This document shows positions 45,171-55,286 of a stretch of DNA of 64,000 nt, piece after piece. A program made the position numbers and the translations under genes. Every line of letters starts with the position of its first letter. Positions within the stretch are counted from its first letter, which is position 1. The notes under the pieces were generated by a model. The model was not told the DNA's origin. It worked only from the letters and a program-made list of their open reading frames with translations, and did not search any database. This DNA is from Psychromonas sp. L1A2 (GTDB taxonomy: Bacteria; Pseudomonadota; Gammaproteobacteria; Enterobacterales; Psychromonadaceae), in NCBI RefSeq assembly GCF_009828855.1, contig NZ_WUAG01000001.1, positions 1 to 64,000 of the forward strand. Reading direction: 5' to 3'.

Positions 45171-46862
45171 TTAATTGGTTTTTCGTTTTGGCTCTGCTAA
45201 TCGTTGCTTTTGTTGCCAATCTTCCGCCACTGTCACTTTAGCGTTGCTTGGTGCTAGCATCTTGTTACCTAAAATAATATCTGCTGCACGCTCTGCGACC
45301 ATAATGGTTGGCGAGTTAAGGTTACCGTTAGGGATAGTTGGGAAAATAGATGAGTCAACAACACGAAGACCTTCGATGCCATGCACCTTAGTTTCTGAGT
45401 TAACTACTGCCATTTCATCTTCACCCATTTTGCATGAACAAGAAGGGTGATAAGCACTTTCAACTGAACTTCTTACAAACTCATCGATTTCTTCATCCGT
45501 TTGTATAGTTAATCCTGGTTGTATTTCTTCACCACGATATTCATCTAACCCAGGTTGATTAATAATCTCACGTGTTAAACGAACACAAGCTCTAAAGCCT
45601 TCAATATCATCTTGATGTGCTAAGTAATTAAATTGTATTTGTGGTGCTGCATGTGGGTCGTTTGAAACAACTTTCACTGCGCCACGACTTTTCGGCTTAT
45701 TGTGACCAATATGTACTTGGAAACCATGGCCTGCAAACGCTTCTTTACCGTCATAACGCATTGCGGCTGGTAAGAAGTGGTATTGAAGATCTGGCCATTC
45801 TAAGCTGGCTTTTGAGCGGATGAATCCACATGATTCAAAATGATTAGTGGCGCCTAAACCTGATTTATTTAAAATCCAACGCATACCAATTAATAGCTTA
45901 TTCAGTGGATCGATCTTGCCATTCAATGAAATCGGTTTTAAACATTTAAACTGAAAATAAAACTCAAGGTGGTCTTGTAAATTTTCACCTACACCAGGTA
46001 ATTCATGATGCTGTTCAATACCGGCTTCTTTTAATGTTTCTGCTTTGCCAATACCTGATAACTGAAGAATATGTGGCGAACCAATTGAACCAGCACTGAG
46101 TAAGACTTCTTTATTACACAGTACGTCAGTTACTTTATCTTTAACTTGGTAACGGACACCGACTGCTTTTTTATCTTCAAGCAATACTTTGTGTACTAGA
46201 GCGTGTGTCACCACTGTTAAGTTGCTTCGCTTCATAGCAGGTCTTAAATAAGCATTTGCAGTAGACCAACGTACACCGTTTTTAACGGTCATGTGCATTG
46301 GGCCAAAACCTTCTTGCTGTTCTGCATTGTAGTCAGCTGTTGCTAAATATCCTGCGTCTACACCTGCATCAACAAATGCTTGGTATAGTGGGTTTTTCAT
46401 GTTGTTACCGTTATTAACGGCTAGTGGACCTGAGTCACCACGGTATTCATTACCGCCAAATGACCAAGTCTCTGCTTTCTTAAAATAAGGTAAGCAATGT
46501 GCATAATCCCAGTTTTCAGCGCCAGCTTGTTGCCACTCATCAAAATCACGAGCATGGCCACGAACATAAACCATACCGTTAATTGACGATGAACCGCCCA
46601 GTACTTTACCGCGAGGGCAATGCATGCGACGATTATTCAAAAAGGGTTCAGCTTCCGTTTCAAACTGCCAAGCATATTTCTTAGTATTCATCGGGATAGA
46701 TAATGCAGTCGGCATTTGAATAAAAATGCTCTTATCACTGCCACCCGTTTCTAGTAGTAGTACTTTATTATTAGAATTTTCTGATAAACGGTTTGCTAGC
46801 ACACAGCCTGCGCTGCCAGCACCCACAATAATATAATCATAGTTTGTTGTAGTCATAGTCAT
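45171..46862 (-). CDS. betA: Choline dehydrogenase
   Basis: BetA oxidises choline to betaine aldehyde at the membrane. The 563-residue glucose-methanol-choline oxidoreductase has the FAD motif [37 protein letters not shown], a second GMC signature [15 protein letters not shown], and a catalytic histidine in [13 protein letters not shown]. It starts 2 bases after the betB stop, so the genes are translationally coupled. Confidence 0.96.
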   Translation of the reverse strand: MTMTTTNYDYIIVGAGSAGCVLANRLSENSNNKVLLLETGGSDKSIFIQMPTALSIPMNTKKYAWQFETEAEPFLNNRRMHCPRGKVLGGSSSINGMVYVRGHARDFDEWQQAGAENWDYAHCLPYFKKAETWSFGGNEYRGDSGPLAVNNGNNMKNPLYQAFVDAGVDAGYLATADYNAEQQEGFGPMHMTVKNGVRWSTANAYLRPAMKRSNLTVVTHALVHKVLLEDKKAVGVRYQVKDKVTDVLCNKEVLLSAGSIGSPHILQLSGIGKAETLKEAGIEQHHELPGVGENLQDHLEFYFQFKCLKPISLNGKIDPLNKLLIGMRWILNKSGLGATNHFESCGFIRSKASLEWPDLQYHFLPAAMRYDGKEAFAGHGFQVHIGHNKPKSRGAVKVVSNDPHAAPQIQFNYLAHQDDIEGFRACVRLTREIINQPGLDEYRGEEIQPGLTIQTDEEIDEFVRSSVESAYHPSCSCKMGEDEMAVVNSETKVHGIEGLRVVDSSIFPTIPNGNLNSPTIMVAERAADIILGNKMLAPSNAKVTVAEDWQQKQRLAEPKRKTN

Positions 46863-46864
46863 CC

Positions 46865-48331
46865 TTAAAATGGGCTTTCAAGATTTTGCATACCAACATA
46901 TACCGCTTTAATTTGGGTATAAGCTTTTAATGTCTCACTGCCGTTTTCGCGGCCAATACCTGACATTTTGTAACCGCCTACTGGCATTTCAGCTGGCGAT
47001 GCACCATAAGCGTTGATCCAACAAATACCTGCTTGAATTTGATGTATTACACGGTGCGCGCGCGTGATGTCTTGTGTAAATACTGCTGCGGCTAAACCTA
47101 GGCGCGTATCATTTGCACGCTTAACCACTTCATCTTCGTCAGTAAAAGTCAGTACAGACATGACAGGACCGAAGATTTCTTCTTTAGTGAGTGTCATTTC
47201 ATCTGTGCAATCTGTGAAAATAGTAGGCGCTACAAAGAATCCGTTTGGTGCGCTTTCAGGTTGTAATGCTTTACCACCGGTTAATAACGTTGCACCTTCT
47301 TTTTTACCGATTTCAATGTACTCGAGCACTTTTTGCTGGTGGTCTTTTGAAATTAATGCACCAAAGTTTGTCTCTGGATTCATTGGATCGCCACAGATAA
47401 TGTTTTGTTCTGTACGTTCAACTAAACGTTTAATGAATTGAGGGTAGAGTTCTTTTTGAACAAAAACACGCGTACCGTTAGTACAAACCTCACCTTGAGT
47501 GTAAAAGTTAGCTAACATCGCTGCAGAAACGGCATTTTCAACATCGGCATCATCAAAAATAATTAATGGTGATTTACCGCCTAACTCCATGGTGACTTCT
47601 TTTAATGAACTTGCGGCTGCCGCCATTACTTTTTTACCCGTACCGACTTCACCTGTGAAAGAGACTTTTGCAATATCTTCATTACCGGTTAACCATGCAC
47701 CCACACGTCCATCACCTTGAACAACATTAAATACACCATCTGGAATACCTGCTTCAGTGAAAATTTCAGCTAAACGCATTGCTCCGCGTGGTGTTTCTTC
47801 TGAAGGTTTAAAAATCATCACGTTACCGCAAGCTAAAGCGGGTGCGGCTTTCCAACAAGCAATCTGTAATGGATAGTTCCAAGCACCGATACCTGCGCAT
47901 ATACCTAATGGTTCACGGCGTGTGTAATAGAAGTCGTCACCAACTGTTTGTTGGTTACCTTCAATACTTGGCGCGAGTCCTGCAAAAAATTCGATTGAGT
48001 CAGCACCCGTAACGATATCGACTTCGATTGCTTCTTGTAATGGTTTGCCTGTGTCTAAAACTTCACCTGCCGCAAGCTCGTCATTATGTTCACGTAATAA
48101 CGCAACGGCTTTAAGTAAGATACGGCTACGTTCCATCGCAGTCATTTTTGACCACGTTGCAAATCCTGCTTTTGAACTCGCAATCGCTGCTTGTTGTACC
48201 GCTTCAGTTGCTGTTTCTACTAAATAACTAACTTGACCCGTTGCTGGGTTAATGACTTCAAATGTTTCGCCAGTGCCATTAGCAATGTATTGACCATGGA
48301 CATAATTTTGATAAACGATTAATGATGACAT
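46865..48331 (-). CDS. betB: Betaine aldehyde dehydrogenase
   Basis: BetB oxidises betaine aldehyde to glycine betaine, an osmo- and cryoprotectant. The 488-residue aldehyde dehydrogenase carries the catalytic [20 protein letters not shown] and the nucleophilic cysteine in [13 protein letters not shown], plus GAWNYPLQI. Its start overlaps the end of betI by 13 bases, tightly coupling the repressor and pathway genes. Confidence 0.97.
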   Translation of the reverse strand: MSSLIVYQNYVHGQYIANGTGETFEVINPATGQVSYLVETATEAVQQAAIASSKAGFATWSKMTAMERSRILLKAVALLREHNDELAAGEVLDTGKPLQEAIEVDIVTGADSIEFFAGLAPSIEGNQQTVGDDFYYTRREPLGICAGIGAWNYPLQIACWKAAPALACGNVMIFKPSEETPRGAMRLAEIFTEAGIPDGVFNVVQGDGRVGAWLTGNEDIAKVSFTGEVGTGKKVMAAAASSLKEVTMELGGKSPLIIFDDADVENAVSAAMLANFYTQGEVCTNGTRVFVQKELYPQFIKRLVERTEQNIICGDPMNPETNFGALISKDHQQKVLEYIEIGKKEGATLLTGGKALQPESAPNGFFVAPTIFTDCTDEMTLTKEEIFGPVMSVLTFTDEDEVVKRANDTRLGLAAAVFTQDITRAHRVIHQIQAGICWINAYGASPAEMPVGGYKMSGIGRENGSETLKAYTQIKAVYVGMQNLESPF

Positions 48332-48927
48332 TGATTTTCTCCATACTGAGTAAGAACAGTATTAATAAAGGCTTTAGATAAAATTTGAGCTTGTTTGAAT
48401 TCTTCTTCCGGTGTTGAGCTTAAAGCGCTACGTAACCAGAAACCGTCAATCACAGCTGCAGTTTGTTTAGCTGCATTAATTGCAGCGGTGTTAGGTAGTA
48501 GCTGTTTAAAACAAAAAAGTAGATTGCTATATAAACGCTGACTATTGATATTTTGTAGTCTTGCTAGACCTGGATCATGCATAGCTTGAGACCAAAAGCT
48601 TAACCATGTTTTAGTTGCTGCACTCGATCGTTGTAATTCGGTGAAGTTTGCTTCAACGATCATTGATAAACGATCTATTGGAGATAGGTCTTGACCTGAT
48701 ATCCTGCTTAATAATGCTTGTTTTAATTGGTCGAGAAGGTATTTAAGTGCAGCTTCGATTAAGCCTTGTTTACCACCAAAATAATGACTAATAATGCCAG
48801 ATGACATACCCGCCATTGCACTGATTGTATTGATAGTAGTGTGTTGTAAACCATGGCGTTCTACTGACATTAATGTCGCATCGATCAATTGTTGTTGTCT
48901 AACTTCTTTGACCGCTGGTCTCGCCAT
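48319..48927 (-). CDS. betI: TetR-family repressor BetI
   Basis: The product has 202 residues. The N-terminal helix-turn-helix ([20 protein letters not shown], then [15 protein letters not shown]) is typical of BetI, which represses the choline-betaine genes until choline is present. Gene order betI-betB-betA matches E. coli. A long palindrome lies 36 bases upstream of its start. Confidence 0.95.
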   Translation of the reverse strand: MARPAVKEVRQQQLIDATLMSVERHGLQHTTINTISAMAGMSSGIISHYFGGKQGLIEAALKYLLDQLKQALLSRISGQDLSPIDRLSMIVEANFTELQRSSAATKTWLSFWSQAMHDPGLARLQNINSQRLYSNLLFCFKQLLPNTAAINAAKQTAAVIDGFWLRSALSSTPEEEFKQAQILSKAFINTVLTQYGENQCHH

Positions 48928-49411
48928 AGATAACTTCCTTATTATTTTTATTTTTCATAAAACGTTATTAATTGAACGTTCAATTAATAACGATCCTAAT
49001 GATTAGTGCACTAACTATCAAGTGTTAATTTAAATAGTGTTGATGTTATAAGTTTATTCATTGCTTTAACTAACTTGTTACATTTTGATTGCTTTATTGC
49101 TTTCACCCGCTTGTGGTGGGGTGTTTAGATGGGTTTTGTAGAGAGGTGTTTGGCTGATTAGTCTATTGAAAAATAGTTTTAGTCATAACTATTATTAAGT
49201 CTCATAACATGAAATTTTACTATATTACTTTGTATTTTTGGTTATTTTTTACTTTAAAAAGCAAGGAGACATTATTTTTTAATGAATATAGCCAAATAGA
49301 GATCTTGGTACATCTTATGAAAAAGTTTTATTCCTTTCTCCATAATGCTTGCTCATTTTAGTTTTATAGTCTTTTAACTGGAAATAAAATTCATTTAATG
49401 AAATTGAGACG
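48928..49411. other. betI upstream region and spacer before the MBL fusion gene
   Basis: This 484-base AT-rich divergent region carries the BetI operator palindrome (48963-48992). Beyond it I see no gene or strong signal up to the 49412 gene. Confidence 0.5.
48963..48992. promoter_or_regulatory. Palindromic BetI operator
   Basis: A perfect 30-bp palindrome is centred on attgaacgttcaat, the core I recall for BetI boxes in other gammaproteobacteria, extended by cgttatta on each side. It lies 36-65 bases upstream of the betI start on the minus strand, an ideal repressor site. Confidence 0.8.
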
Positions 49412-51799
49412 ATGATGATAAAAATTAAAATGATAGTTGGGCTTTTTCTATTGAATACAATGTTAATTAATACCGTTAATGCAGAGGATTTATTGACGGC
49501 TACTATCATTGGATCGGGTTCACCTAAATATAATGAAAATAGGGCGAGTGCGAGTGTATTAGTTAGTGCAGGAAAAACTAAGATTCTTGTCGATATGGGG
49601 AATGGTACTCAGGCTAACTTACATCGTTTAGGTATTAAAGTTCGTGATTTATCAAGTCTATTTTTTACTCATCATCACCTTGATCATAATGAAGAATTTG
49701 TACCTATTTTAATCAACGCTTTAATGGGACGTAATAACTTCAACGTTGTTGGTCCAGCTAATACTATTAAATTGACTGAGACAAACTTAGACCTTTACCA
49801 AGAGGATATAGAGTACCGTTTGGGTAAGACTCAACGAACACTTGCTGATCGTAAAAAAGCATTTGATGTTAAAGATATACAAGGCGGTGAATCATTTAAA
49901 GTGGGTGATATTAAAGTGAGCACAGTAGAGGTGCCGCATACTATTCAGACTATTGCTTATCGTTTTGATTACAAAGGACAGTCTATTGTGATTACAGGCG
50001 ACCTTACTTATTCAGAAAAATTACCCAAGCTAGCTAAGAATGCTGATTTTATGATAATCGATTCTGGTGGCATGGTGATGCAAAACGCTAATGGTAAACA
50101 AAACAACGCGAAAAAAAGACAAGGTAACAATGACGGTAAAAAAGCTAAAAGTACACGTCAACGTGCACATCTAGACTTAGCTGATTCAAGTAAAATGGCT
50201 CAATTATCAGATGTTAAAAATTTGGTTTATACCCATTTTAATACCGGCAATGTGGATCAAGAAGCGAGTTTGAAAGTCATTCAAAAAAACTACGCTGGTC
50301 ATGTTATTTTTGGCGAAGACTTGATGGTGCTTCATCATCAAAATAGTAGCATTCAAAATAGTAGCATTCAAAATAGTACAGTTGCATCAAACTCCAACAA
50401 AGAAACTTATATCTACCAGGTGGTTGATACAGCGCAAACTACGTTTTATAGCAATAATAGTGTGATCGCAGATCCTAGCGAAAGAGAGCGTTTCTTCGGG
50501 CAAGATGCCAGTTTTATCATTAATAGTCCTTCTTACACGAACAATAATGACGGTACGATTACAGATAACGTAACGCAACTAATGTGGCAACAAAGGTTAA
50601 CTAAAAAACTATCTTATCAAGAAGCATTAGAAGCAGTTAAAGGCTTTAACTTAGGGGGGCATAGTGATTGGCGTATCGCTAATGTTAAAGAGCTTTATTC
50701 TTTAATTCAATTTACTGGCTCAGTTAAAGGTGAGTCTGCGATTACACCGTTTATCGATACTGATTACTTTCAACAACCATTAGGTGATGTAAACCAAGGG
50801 GAGCGAGAAATTGATGCTCAAGTGTGGAGTAGCACTGAATATGTATCAACAACGATGAAAGGGGATAAAACAGTGTTTGGTGTTAACTTTGTTGATGGCC
50901 GTATTAAAGGCTATCCAAAGTTTAACCCTCGTACCAAAGAGCCTAATAAAATGTACTTTAGGTTTGTGAGAGGTAATGAAGGCTACGGTGAAAATCACTT
51001 TGTTGATAACAATGATGGCACTATTACAGATACCGCAACGGGCTTAATGTGGCAAACCGCAGATAGCGATAAAGGTATGAATTGGCAAGATGCTTTAACA
51101 TATTCTAATAACCTAACATTAGGCGGGCATGACGATTGGCGATTACCTAATGCCAAAGAACTACAAAGTATTGTTGATTATAGTCGCTCGCCAGCAACCT
51201 CGAACTCTGCTGCTATTGATTCAGTATTTAAAGCATCTACTATTAAAAATGAAGCTGGAGAAAAGGATTATCCATATTATTGGAGTTCAACGACTCACCT
51301 TGATGGGCCGGTTCCTGAGAAAAATGCAGTCTATATTGCTTTTGGAAAGTCGTTAGGACAAATGCGAGGCAGCATCATGGATGTTCATGGTGCAGGTGCT
51401 CAGCGAAGTGACTCTAAAACAGGCGAAGCGATGTCTAGAGGGCCGCAAGGCGATATGATTAGAGTAAATAACTATGTACGCAGTGTCAGGGGAGGTGTAA
51501 TCGATGCTTCTGTCCAAGTATCTGAAAAAACAGTTCATACCTACTCTAAGCGTAGTGGTTCTATCAGTAATACTTTACCTAATGATTCTTCAGTAAGAGC
51601 TGATTCAATAAAGAATGAAAGACCTAAAAATAATTCGAATAACCGTAAAATGAAATTTATTGAGAGATTCGATAAAGACCATGATAATAAAGTATCAATG
51701 GAAGAGTTTAAAGGGAGGGCTAAGCGTTTTCAGTCTCTTGACCAAAATAGAGATGGTTATATTACTGTGAATGAAGCACCGACAGGGCCTCCAAAATAA
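49412..51799 (+). CDS. Exported metallo-beta-lactamase / double DUF1566 / EF-hand fusion
   Basis: The product has 795 residues. Signal peptide 1-24 (to NAEDL). Residues 28-305 are a metallo-beta-lactamase fold with all ligands of a dinuclear zinc site: HHHLDH (87-92), His176 in VPHT, Asp197 in ITGDLT and His275 in YTHF. A linker has NSSIQ repeats (311-324). Two DUF1566/Lcl-type domains follow (about 376-520 and 533-692), each with NNDGTITD, LMWQ, GGHxDWR and a final Arg-rich strand. The C-terminus has two EF-hand loops: DKDHDNKVSMEE (754-765) and DQNRDGYITVNE (777-788). The order suggests a calcium-regulated surface hydrolase; the substrate is unknown. I do not know this architecture from a described protein. 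It is a single gene. Confidence 0.88.
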   Translation: MMIKIKMIVGLFLLNTMLINTVNAEDLLTATIIGSGSPKYNENRASASVLVSAGKTKILVDMGNGTQANLHRLGIKVRDLSSLFFTHHHLDHNEEFVPILINALMGRNNFNVVGPANTIKLTETNLDLYQEDIEYRLGKTQRTLADRKKAFDVKDIQGGESFKVGDIKVSTVEVPHTIQTIAYRFDYKGQSIVITGDLTYSEKLPKLAKNADFMIIDSGGMVMQNANGKQNNAKKRQGNNDGKKAKSTRQRAHLDLADSSKMAQLSDVKNLVYTHFNTGNVDQEASLKVIQKNYAGHVIFGEDLMVLHHQNSSIQNSSIQNSTVASNSNKETYIYQVVDTAQTTFYSNNSVIADPSERERFFGQDASFIINSPSYTNNNDGTITDNVTQLMWQQRLTKKLSYQEALEAVKGFNLGGHSDWRIANVKELYSLIQFTGSVKGESAITPFIDTDYFQQPLGDVNQGEREIDAQVWSSTEYVSTTMKGDKTVFGVNFVDGRIKGYPKFNPRTKEPNKMYFRFVRGNEGYGENHFVDNNDGTITDTATGLMWQTADSDKGMNWQDALTYSNNLTLGGHDDWRLPNAKELQSIVDYSRSPATSNSAAIDSVFKASTIKNEAGEKDYPYYWSSTTHLDGPVPEKNAVYIAFGKSLGQMRGSIMDVHGAGAQRSDSKTGEAMSRGPQGDMIRVNNYVRSVRGGVIDASVQVSEKTVHTYSKRSGSISNTLPNDSSVRADSIKNERPKNNSNNRKMKFIERFDKDHDNKVSMEEFKGRAKRFQSLDQNRDGYITVNEAPTGPPK
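50342..50371 (+). repeat. 15-bp tandem repeat in the MBL fusion gene
   Basis: Two copies of aatagtagcattcaa plus a partial third encode NSSIQ repeats in the linker after the metallo-beta-lactamase domain. A length-variable hinge is likely. Confidence 0.85.
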
Positions 51800-51861
51800 A
51801 ACGTTTTTCAATATAAAGTGACGGCTATCTTATGCTTCTTTGTAAATTGAACCTTAACAAA

Positions 51862-52284
51862 AAATCAGTATTAGGAAGTATAATTTTTATTATGCTCTCC
51901 TAATAATTAACTCCTTCCCTTGTGCTTGTTTATGGGGCCAATCCTACAGGTAACCCTTCCGTTGATATCCTAGCTTTAATCTCTATTGGTTTCTTAATTT
52001 ATTGCCCTGTGATGTTAATTGGTTTATACACACTTGAACTTGCACCTAAAAAAGTAGCGGATACTGCCGCGGGATTAACCGGCCTATTTGGGTATCTTGG
52101 TGGTGCCGTCGCAGCCAATGCCTAATTAGGTTACACTGTTGATCACTTTGGATGGAATGGTGGCTTCCTTGTCATTATTCTTTCATGTGCTTTATCTATA
52201 CTGTTTTTTATCTTAGCGATGTTTGGCGAGAATAAGATATATAAACAACGCAAAATAGATCAAGAGAATGCAAAAGAAGCCTAA
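51862..52284 (+). pseudogene. glpT: Remnant of glycerol-3-phosphate transporter glpT
   Basis: The translated strand reads [29 protein letters not shown], then [24 protein letters not shown] and, past a TAA at 52123-52125, GYTVDHFGWNGGFLV, which is the C-terminal quarter of E. coli-type GlpT. Weaker matching sequence extends upstream to about 51862, with two further in-frame stops at 51901-51906. The first three quarters of the gene are missing; the preceding gene ends only 62 bases before. Its natural end (TAA at 52282) and a downstream terminator survive. GlpT normally exchanges glycerol-3-phosphate for phosphate and is encoded beside glpQ, as here. Confidence 0.9.
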
Positions 52285-52317
52285 GGGTAAACTGATGCAT
52301 TAATATCTTGATTGAAC

Positions 52318-52360
52318 AAAGCCTGTATTGAGTTATTTATACTTAATCCAGGCTTTATTT
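52318..52360 (+). terminator. Terminator of the former glpT gene
   Basis: The arms aaagcctgtattgag and cttaatccaggcttt pair with one mismatch around a 9-base loop and are followed by atttttag. It lies 34 bases after the remnant's stop. Confidence 0.7.
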
Positions 52361-52458
52361 TTAGCTATCTCAATATGTTTAACATCAGGAAAACGAATCA
52401 TAAAATTTATTAAATCATTTATTAAATAAGTTATTAAACTATAAGGGTTAATTAAACT

Positions 52459-53538
52459 ATGTTTACACAATTACCAAGTCTAAAAAAACTGTTATTAGGT
52501 ATTGTTATCTCATTACCTATCGCTAGTTATACCTATGCAGATAAAATCGTTGTGGCGCATCGTGGTGCAAGCGGTTATTTACCAGAGCATTCTATGGCAG
52601 CTAAATCAATGGCCTATGCAATGGGTGTTGATTACATCGAGCAAGATGTAGTGATGACAAAAGATGATAAGTTAGTGGTACTACATGACCACTATTTAGA
52701 TCGCGTAACAAATGTGGCTGATGTTTACCCTGATCGTAAGCGTGAAGATGGTCGATACTATGCGATTGATTTTACGTTCGCTGAAATCGAAAAGCTGGAA
52801 ATGACTGAAGCATTCAATGTTAAAGAAGGTAAAAAATCAGCTGATTATCCAGCACGTTTTCCGCTTGGTCAATCTCACTTTCAAGTACATACTTTAGAAA
52901 ATGAAATAGAATTAATTCAAGGGTTAAATGCTAGTACTGGTCATGATATTGGTCTTTATCTTGAAATAAAAGCGCCTTGGTTCCATCGTCATGAAGGTAA
53001 AGATATTAGTACTGCCGTATTAAAAGTACTTAAAAAATATGATTACACCGATAAGTCTTCTCGCGTCTATCTTCAGTCATTTGATACTAATGAATTGAAG
53101 CGTATTAAAACTGAATTAATGCCTAAATTAGCAATGGATATAAAGCTAGTACAGTTAATGGCTGAAACGAGCTGGGGCGAAACAAAGGAATATGTAGACG
53201 GTAAACCGGTCGATTATAATTATGATTGGATGTTTAAGCCTGGTGCAATGAAAGAAATTGCAACCTATGCAGATGGTGTTGGTCCATGGAAACCAATGGT
53301 AGTGGCACCTGAATCAACTAAAGGGCACCTTGTTTTCACTTCTCTGGTTAAAGATGCACATCAAGCGGGTATGCAAGTACACCCGTACACCTTTAGATTA
53401 GATGAAGGTAGAATTCCTCAATATGCAGAAAACTTCGAAGATTTGTTAGATATTTTCTACAACAAAGCGGGTGTTGATGGTGTATTTACAGATTTTCCAG
53501 ATCGCGCCGTTAACTTCTTAAAAGAAAATAAGCAGTAA
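52459..53538 (+). CDS. glpQ: Periplasmic glycerophosphodiester phosphodiesterase
   Basis: GlpQ hydrolyses deacylated phospholipids to glycerol-3-phosphate plus alcohol in the periplasm. The product has 359 residues with a signal peptide ending near YTYADKI (about 27). Catalytic motifs are VAHRGASGYLPEHS (His and Arg) and the metal residues in YIEQDVVMTKDD and LHDHYLDRVT; the rest tracks E. coli GlpQ to VDGVFTDFPDRAVNFL. No membrane route for the product is in the window, since glpT is broken. A hairpin follows the stop. Confidence 0.95.
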   Translation: MFTQLPSLKKLLLGIVISLPIASYTYADKIVVAHRGASGYLPEHSMAAKSMAYAMGVDYIEQDVVMTKDDKLVVLHDHYLDRVTNVADVYPDRKREDGRYYAIDFTFAEIEKLEMTEAFNVKEGKKSADYPARFPLGQSHFQVHTLENEIELIQGLNASTGHDIGLYLEIKAPWFHRHEGKDISTAVLKVLKKYDYTDKSSRVYLQSFDTNELKRIKTELMPKLAMDIKLVQLMAETSWGETKEYVDGKPVDYNYDWMFKPGAMKEIATYADGVGPWKPMVVAPESTKGHLVFTSLVKDAHQAGMQVHPYTFRLDEGRIPQYAENFEDLLDIFYNKAGVDGVFTDFPDRAVNFLKENKQ

Positions 53539-53559
53539 ACTAAAGCGTGCGTATTTTAA

Positions 53560-53597
53560 AGATAGCAATCGCTTAAGATATTAAGTGATTGCTATCT
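53560..53597 (+). terminator. Stem-loop after glpQ
   Basis: A 17-bp stem (agatagcaatcgcttaa with ttaagtgattgctatct, one G-U pair) and a 4-base loop, starting 22 bases after the stop. The T tail is short. Confidence 0.65.
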
Positions 53598-53740
53598 ATT
53601 CACTGAGTTTATTACTTAGCTTCCAATACATTTTTAGCCTGTAGAATACCTCTCGTTCTTCTTTTTCGGCTCACCTAATTACCCCCTTTGATTATTAATA
53701 ACTGAAGCTGCATTTATTCTAATGTATTAAAAGTAGATAG

Positions 53741-53950
53741 GGCGGTGAAAACGAGTTAACTGCTGACAATGGTTGCGGTAGTCAATTAATAGGAATGGAT
53801 AATGTCATCGTTACACCGCATGTTGGATTCTTATCTAAGCAATCATTATTAGATGCTAGAAGGGTAGCACTTGAACAGATAGTGACTAGGTTGGTTAAAG
53901 GGACTCGTCCTGATATGGCACGAAACAAAGAGATGTTAGCGGTAAGGTAA
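53741..53950 (+). pseudogene. C-terminal remnant of a D-2-hydroxyacid dehydrogenase
   Basis: An open stretch reads GGENELTADNGCGSQLIG, then MDNVIVTPHVGFLSKQSLL and ARRVALEQIVTRLVKGTRP, ending in TAA at 53948. The TPHVGF and KQS...D.R..A.EQI pattern is the C-terminal end of NAD-dependent D-isomer-specific 2-hydroxyacid dehydrogenases. A TAG sits just upstream at 53738-53740 and no N-terminal or Rossmann part precedes it. It looks like a decayed gene end between glpQ and glpR. Confidence 0.7.
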
Positions 53951-54232
53951 ATAACCTCAGTTCTGGATAAGCAAAACGATACAACACCTCTATTTGCGCG
54001 AATTTCTACGTTAAATTATTTCTCAATAACCCGTTATTGCTTCAATAATTAGTCTTGAACTACGCAAAACTAACGGCACTGACTAGTAAAAAATAGTACC
54101 TTATGATGTTAAATATAATCAACTTCCATTAACCAGCATTGAGGTGAAATAATGAAATGATTATACTCAAGTTTTGCTTTGTATAATCATTTCACTGAGC
54201 CAAAATATTTATAACATCAACATCATATAACG
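53951..54232. other. Spacer between dehydrogenase remnant and glpR
   Basis: AT-rich sequence; a perfect 14-bp stem-loop at 54153-54194 lies just downstream of glpR. No gene is seen. Confidence 0.45.
54153..54194 (-). terminator. Stem-loop after glpR
   Basis: The arms tgaaatgattatac and gtataatcatttca pair perfectly around 14 bases, 39 bases beyond the glpR stop on the minus strand. There is no strong T tail. Confidence 0.55.
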
Positions 54233-55012
54233 TTATGGTGTTGTTTTTACTGAGGTGACTTCATACGGGATATCATGTTCTTTTAGAATCGCTACAATTT
54301 CATCTGGCGGCGGTAAATCGGTTATTAACATATCTAATTCACTGATGTTACCTAAGTTTACCATGGCATTACGGCCAAATTTTGTATGATCCACAGCAAG
54401 ATAAATACTGCGACTATTTTCTATAATAGCTTGTTTAACGCGTACTTCATGATAATCAAAGTCTAATAATGAACCGTCGTAATCAATGCCACTAATCCCT
54501 AAAATACCGAAATCTAAACGGAATTGTTTGATGAAGTCTAACGTCGCTTCTCCAACAATACCACCATCTCTATTACGTACTTCACCGCCGGCTAAGATAA
54601 CTTTGAAATCTTTATTACCCATTAAAATACCCGCCACGTTAATGTTGTTAGTCACAACACGTAGACCTTTGTGGTTTTTAACGAGTTCTTTAGCAATTGA
54701 TTCTGGGGTGGTACCGATATCAATAAATAAGGTTGCACCGTTAGGAATGTATTTAACTAGCGCTTCTGCAATAGAGTCTTTCTCATTTAATTGCATTACT
54801 TTACGTGCGCTATAAGAGGTATTAACAGAACTTTGTTGTGTTGTTGCTCCGCCATGGTGACGACGAATCTTATTTTCACCTGCAAGTTCATTGAGATCTC
54901 GGCGAATAGTCTGAGGGCTGACCTTAAAGTGCTCAACAAGACTATCAGTACTAACATATCCATTTTTTTGTACTAGGTTGACAATTTCTTGGTGCCTGGT
55001 TGTCTGTTTCAC
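54233..55012 (-). CDS. glpR: Glycerol-3-phosphate regulon repressor GlpR
   Basis: The product has 259 residues. The DeoR-type helix-turn-helix reads NGYVSTDSLVEHFKVSPQTIRRDL and RRHHGGA. The sugar-phosphate-binding domain has FIDIGTTPESIAKELV, VTNN and GGEVRNRDGGIVG. In E. coli GlpR represses glpFK and glpTQ and is released by glycerol-3-phosphate. It is encoded downstream of glpFK on the same strand but separated by a terminator, so it has its own promoter. Operator-like sites precede glpF. Confidence 0.92.
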   Translation of the reverse strand: MKQTTRHQEIVNLVQKNGYVSTDSLVEHFKVSPQTIRRDLNELAGENKIRRHHGGATTQQSSVNTSYSARKVMQLNEKDSIAEALVKYIPNGATLFIDIGTTPESIAKELVKNHKGLRVVTNNINVAGILMGNKDFKVILAGGEVRNRDGGIVGEATLDFIKQFRLDFGILGISGIDYDGSLLDFDYHEVRVKQAIIENSRSIYLAVDHTKFGRNAMVNLGNISELDMLITDLPPPDEIVAILKEHDIPYEVTSVKTTP

Positions 55013-55198
55013 TAAATATTACTCCTTGTCTTTCTGCCGAAATGTAATAAATCAAGTTTACTGCGACTAAAACGAATAGCAAGAAATTACAATTTTTTTG
55101 AGTGGTAAGTAGTATTTTAGTTTCGATTATCAACAAGTTGTATCATTTATCTTCATTTTGTTAATGTTTTTTGAGCATTAGGAAAGGCATAGTATCGA

Positions 55199-55225
55199 AA
55201 AAGAGCATCCTAGAGATGCTCTTTT
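55199..55225 (-). terminator. Terminator after glpK
   Basis: An 11-bp stem (aaaagagcatc / gatgctctttt) with a 5-base loop and T runs on both strands, 62 bases beyond the glpK stop. Confidence 0.75.
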
Positions 55226-55286
55226 ATATTGGTTTAGGTTACTTAATAACTGAACAGTATAGAAGCGTTAAGTCATTATTGGATAT

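Noticed and set aside
51800-54232. Insertion sequence as cause of the glpT and dehydrogenase decay
   Set aside because: No transposase reading frame and no terminal inverted repeats are visible; if an element caused it, it has gone.
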